Notes under the pieces: model-generated
The model's database searches: none
What the model was told of the DNA's origin: nothing
Seen by the model: the letters and a program-made list of their open reading frames with translations, nothing else
In this document: one piece after another, positions 7,599 through 8,533 of the stretch
Numbering within the stretch: position 1 is the stretch's first letter
Layout of the letters: each line of letters starts with the position of its first letter
Translations under genes and position numbers: made by a program
Assembly (NCBI GenBank): GCA_046715095.1
Contig: JBKJZQ010000134.1
Location: forward strand, 1 to 8,533
DNA length: 8,533 bases
Reading direction: 5' to 3'
Origin: WHTI01 sp046715095
Lineage (GTDB): Bacteria; Actinomycetota; CADDZG01; WHSQ01

Positions 7599-8533
7599 AT
7601 GACCATCCGAACCACGGTTGTCGGGTCGTATCCGAAGCCACCGGACGAGGGCGAGACCTTCGTCGTTCGAAAGACGATCCACGGGATCGACAAAGGGGCC
7701 ACCACGGTCGACGACCTCCACGAGGCCCAGGACGTTCTCGTGCGGAAGATGATCTCCGAGCAGGAAGCCGCAGGGATCGACGTCATCACCGACGGACACG
7801 CCCGCTGGGATGACCTCCTCACGCCGTTCGCGTCGCACATGGCCGGGTTCGAGATCGGCGGTCTGCTGCGGTGGTTCGACAACAACGTGTACTACCGGCG
7901 CCCGATCTGCACCGGCGACATCGAGTGGCGCGGCCCCGCCTCGGTCGATGCGTTCCGTTTCGCCTCCGAGGCGGCGACCGGGGTGGTGAAGGCCGTGATC
8001 CCCGGCCCGGTGACGTTCGCTCGGCTGTCGGTCGACGAGCACTACAACGACCACGAGGCCTTCGTGCTTGCGATCGCCGGTGTGCTCGCGCAGGAGGCGT
8101 TCGAGCTCGAGGCCGCCGGTGCCGAGATCATCCAGATCGACGAGCCCGCGCTGCTGGGAGCTCCAGAAGATCTCGACCTTGCACGCCGGGGGCTCGAGAT
8201 CATCACCGGGGAGCTGAAGCGGGAAGAGACGACGACCGTGCTCGCCACCTACTTCGGCGACGCTAAACGCCTCGGAACCGCCCTCTTCACCCTGCCCGTC
8301 GATGGGTTCGGGCTCGATCTCGTCGCAGGTCCCGAGAACTCCAGGCTGATCCCGTCGTTGCCGCGCGGCAAGAAACTCCAGGCCGGGATCGTCGATGCGC
8401 GCAACACGATGCTCGAGCCCGTCGAGGTCCTCGCCGCGCAGATTGCCGAGCTCGCGTCGACCGTGGGGGCGGAGAACCTCATGGTCAGTCCCTCTGCGGG
8501 GCTCGAGTTCCTCCCCCGAGAGAAGGCGAGGGC
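7599..8533 (+). CDS. MetE-like protein resembling the N-terminal half of methionine synthase (partial)
   Basis: At least 311 residues of a TIM-barrel protein of the MetE/UROD superfamily; the 3' end lies beyond the window. It opens with TTVVGSYPKP, as single-domain MetE proteins do, and has DGHARWDD (65-72), GPVT (136-139) and IQIDEPAL (178-185). Other parts follow the N-terminal half of E. coli MetE: WFDNNVYYRRP (92-102), TYFGD (217-221), LPVDGFGLDLV (232-242) and GIVDARN (263-269). At the place of the catalytic zinc motif (His-x-Cys in the C-terminal half of MetE) it reads ATYFG, and where MetE has DPDCG or NPDCG it reads SPSAG (297-301). The only cysteine seen is Cys104. It therefore probably cannot bind the homocysteine-activating zinc by itself. 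AAAGGG (7587-7592) lies six bases before the ATG. The SAM riboswitch upstream ties it to methionine metabolism. Confidence 0.82.
   Translation, partial: MTIRTTVVGSYPKPPDEGETFVVRKTIHGIDKGATTVDDLHEAQDVLVRKMISEQEAAGIDVITDGHARWDDLLTPFASHMAGFEIGGLLRWFDNNVYYRRPICTGDIEWRGPASVDAFRFASEAATGVVKAVIPGPVTFARLSVDEHYNDHEAFVLAIAGVLAQEAFELEAAGAEIIQIDEPALLGAPEDLDLARRGLEIITGELKREETTTVLATYFGDAKRLGTALFTLPVDGFGLDLVAGPENSRLIPSLPRGKKLQAGIVDARNTMLEPVEVLAAQIAELASTVGAENLMVSPSAGLEFLPREKAR

Overview
This is a GC-rich, densely packed window in which every supported gene reads left to right. The closest remembered relatives of several products are mycobacterial: the ferredoxin-dependent 2-oxoglutarate oxidoreductase KorAB, the acetolactate-synthase-like IlvG, a 7Fe ferredoxin, and a small SH3-like domain normally found on actinobacterial acetyltransferases. 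The best guess is a high-GC member of the Actinomycetota. The exact lineage cannot be fixed from sequence reading alone.

Layout: 1-59 is the 3' end of an unidentified gene. 128-946 encodes a classical short-chain dehydrogenase/reductase. 1067-1366 encodes a 7Fe ferredoxin, followed by a small stand-alone SH3-like protein (about 1375-1623). 1624-1748 is an intergenic leader with a tandem repeat that can fold into alternative hairpins. 1749-3619 is korA (gamma-alpha fusion), split by an apparent one-base deletion near 1950-1955. A 19-codon ORF then links korA to korB (3672-4733) through ATGA overlaps at both ends. Next come a small acidic protein (4773-5003), an IlvG-type ThDP enzyme (5013-6632) and a two-helix membrane peptide (6641-6844). 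A clear promoter with a tandem 15-bp repeat then drives an A-type Fe-S carrier (6932-7300), which ends in a strong hairpin terminator. The rest, 7385-7566, is a SAM-I (S-box) riboswitch with its own terminator. It controls a MetE-like gene that starts at 7599 and runs off the window.

How the parts fit: KorAB oxidatively decarboxylates 2-oxoglutarate to succinyl-CoA and has no built-in ferredoxin domain, so the 7Fe ferredoxin upstream is a natural electron partner. KorB and the ferredoxin both need Fe-S clusters, which fits with an A-type cluster carrier nearby, although that gene has its own promoter. The methionine unit at the right edge is separate. Its product resembles the N-terminal, zinc-free half of cobalamin-independent methionine synthase, so a partner gene carrying the catalytic half is predicted just outside the window.

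The points most worth a second look are the lone MetE N-half under a SAM riboswitch, the korA frameshift, the double-ATGA micro-ORF, and the hairpin-forming repeats ahead of korA.
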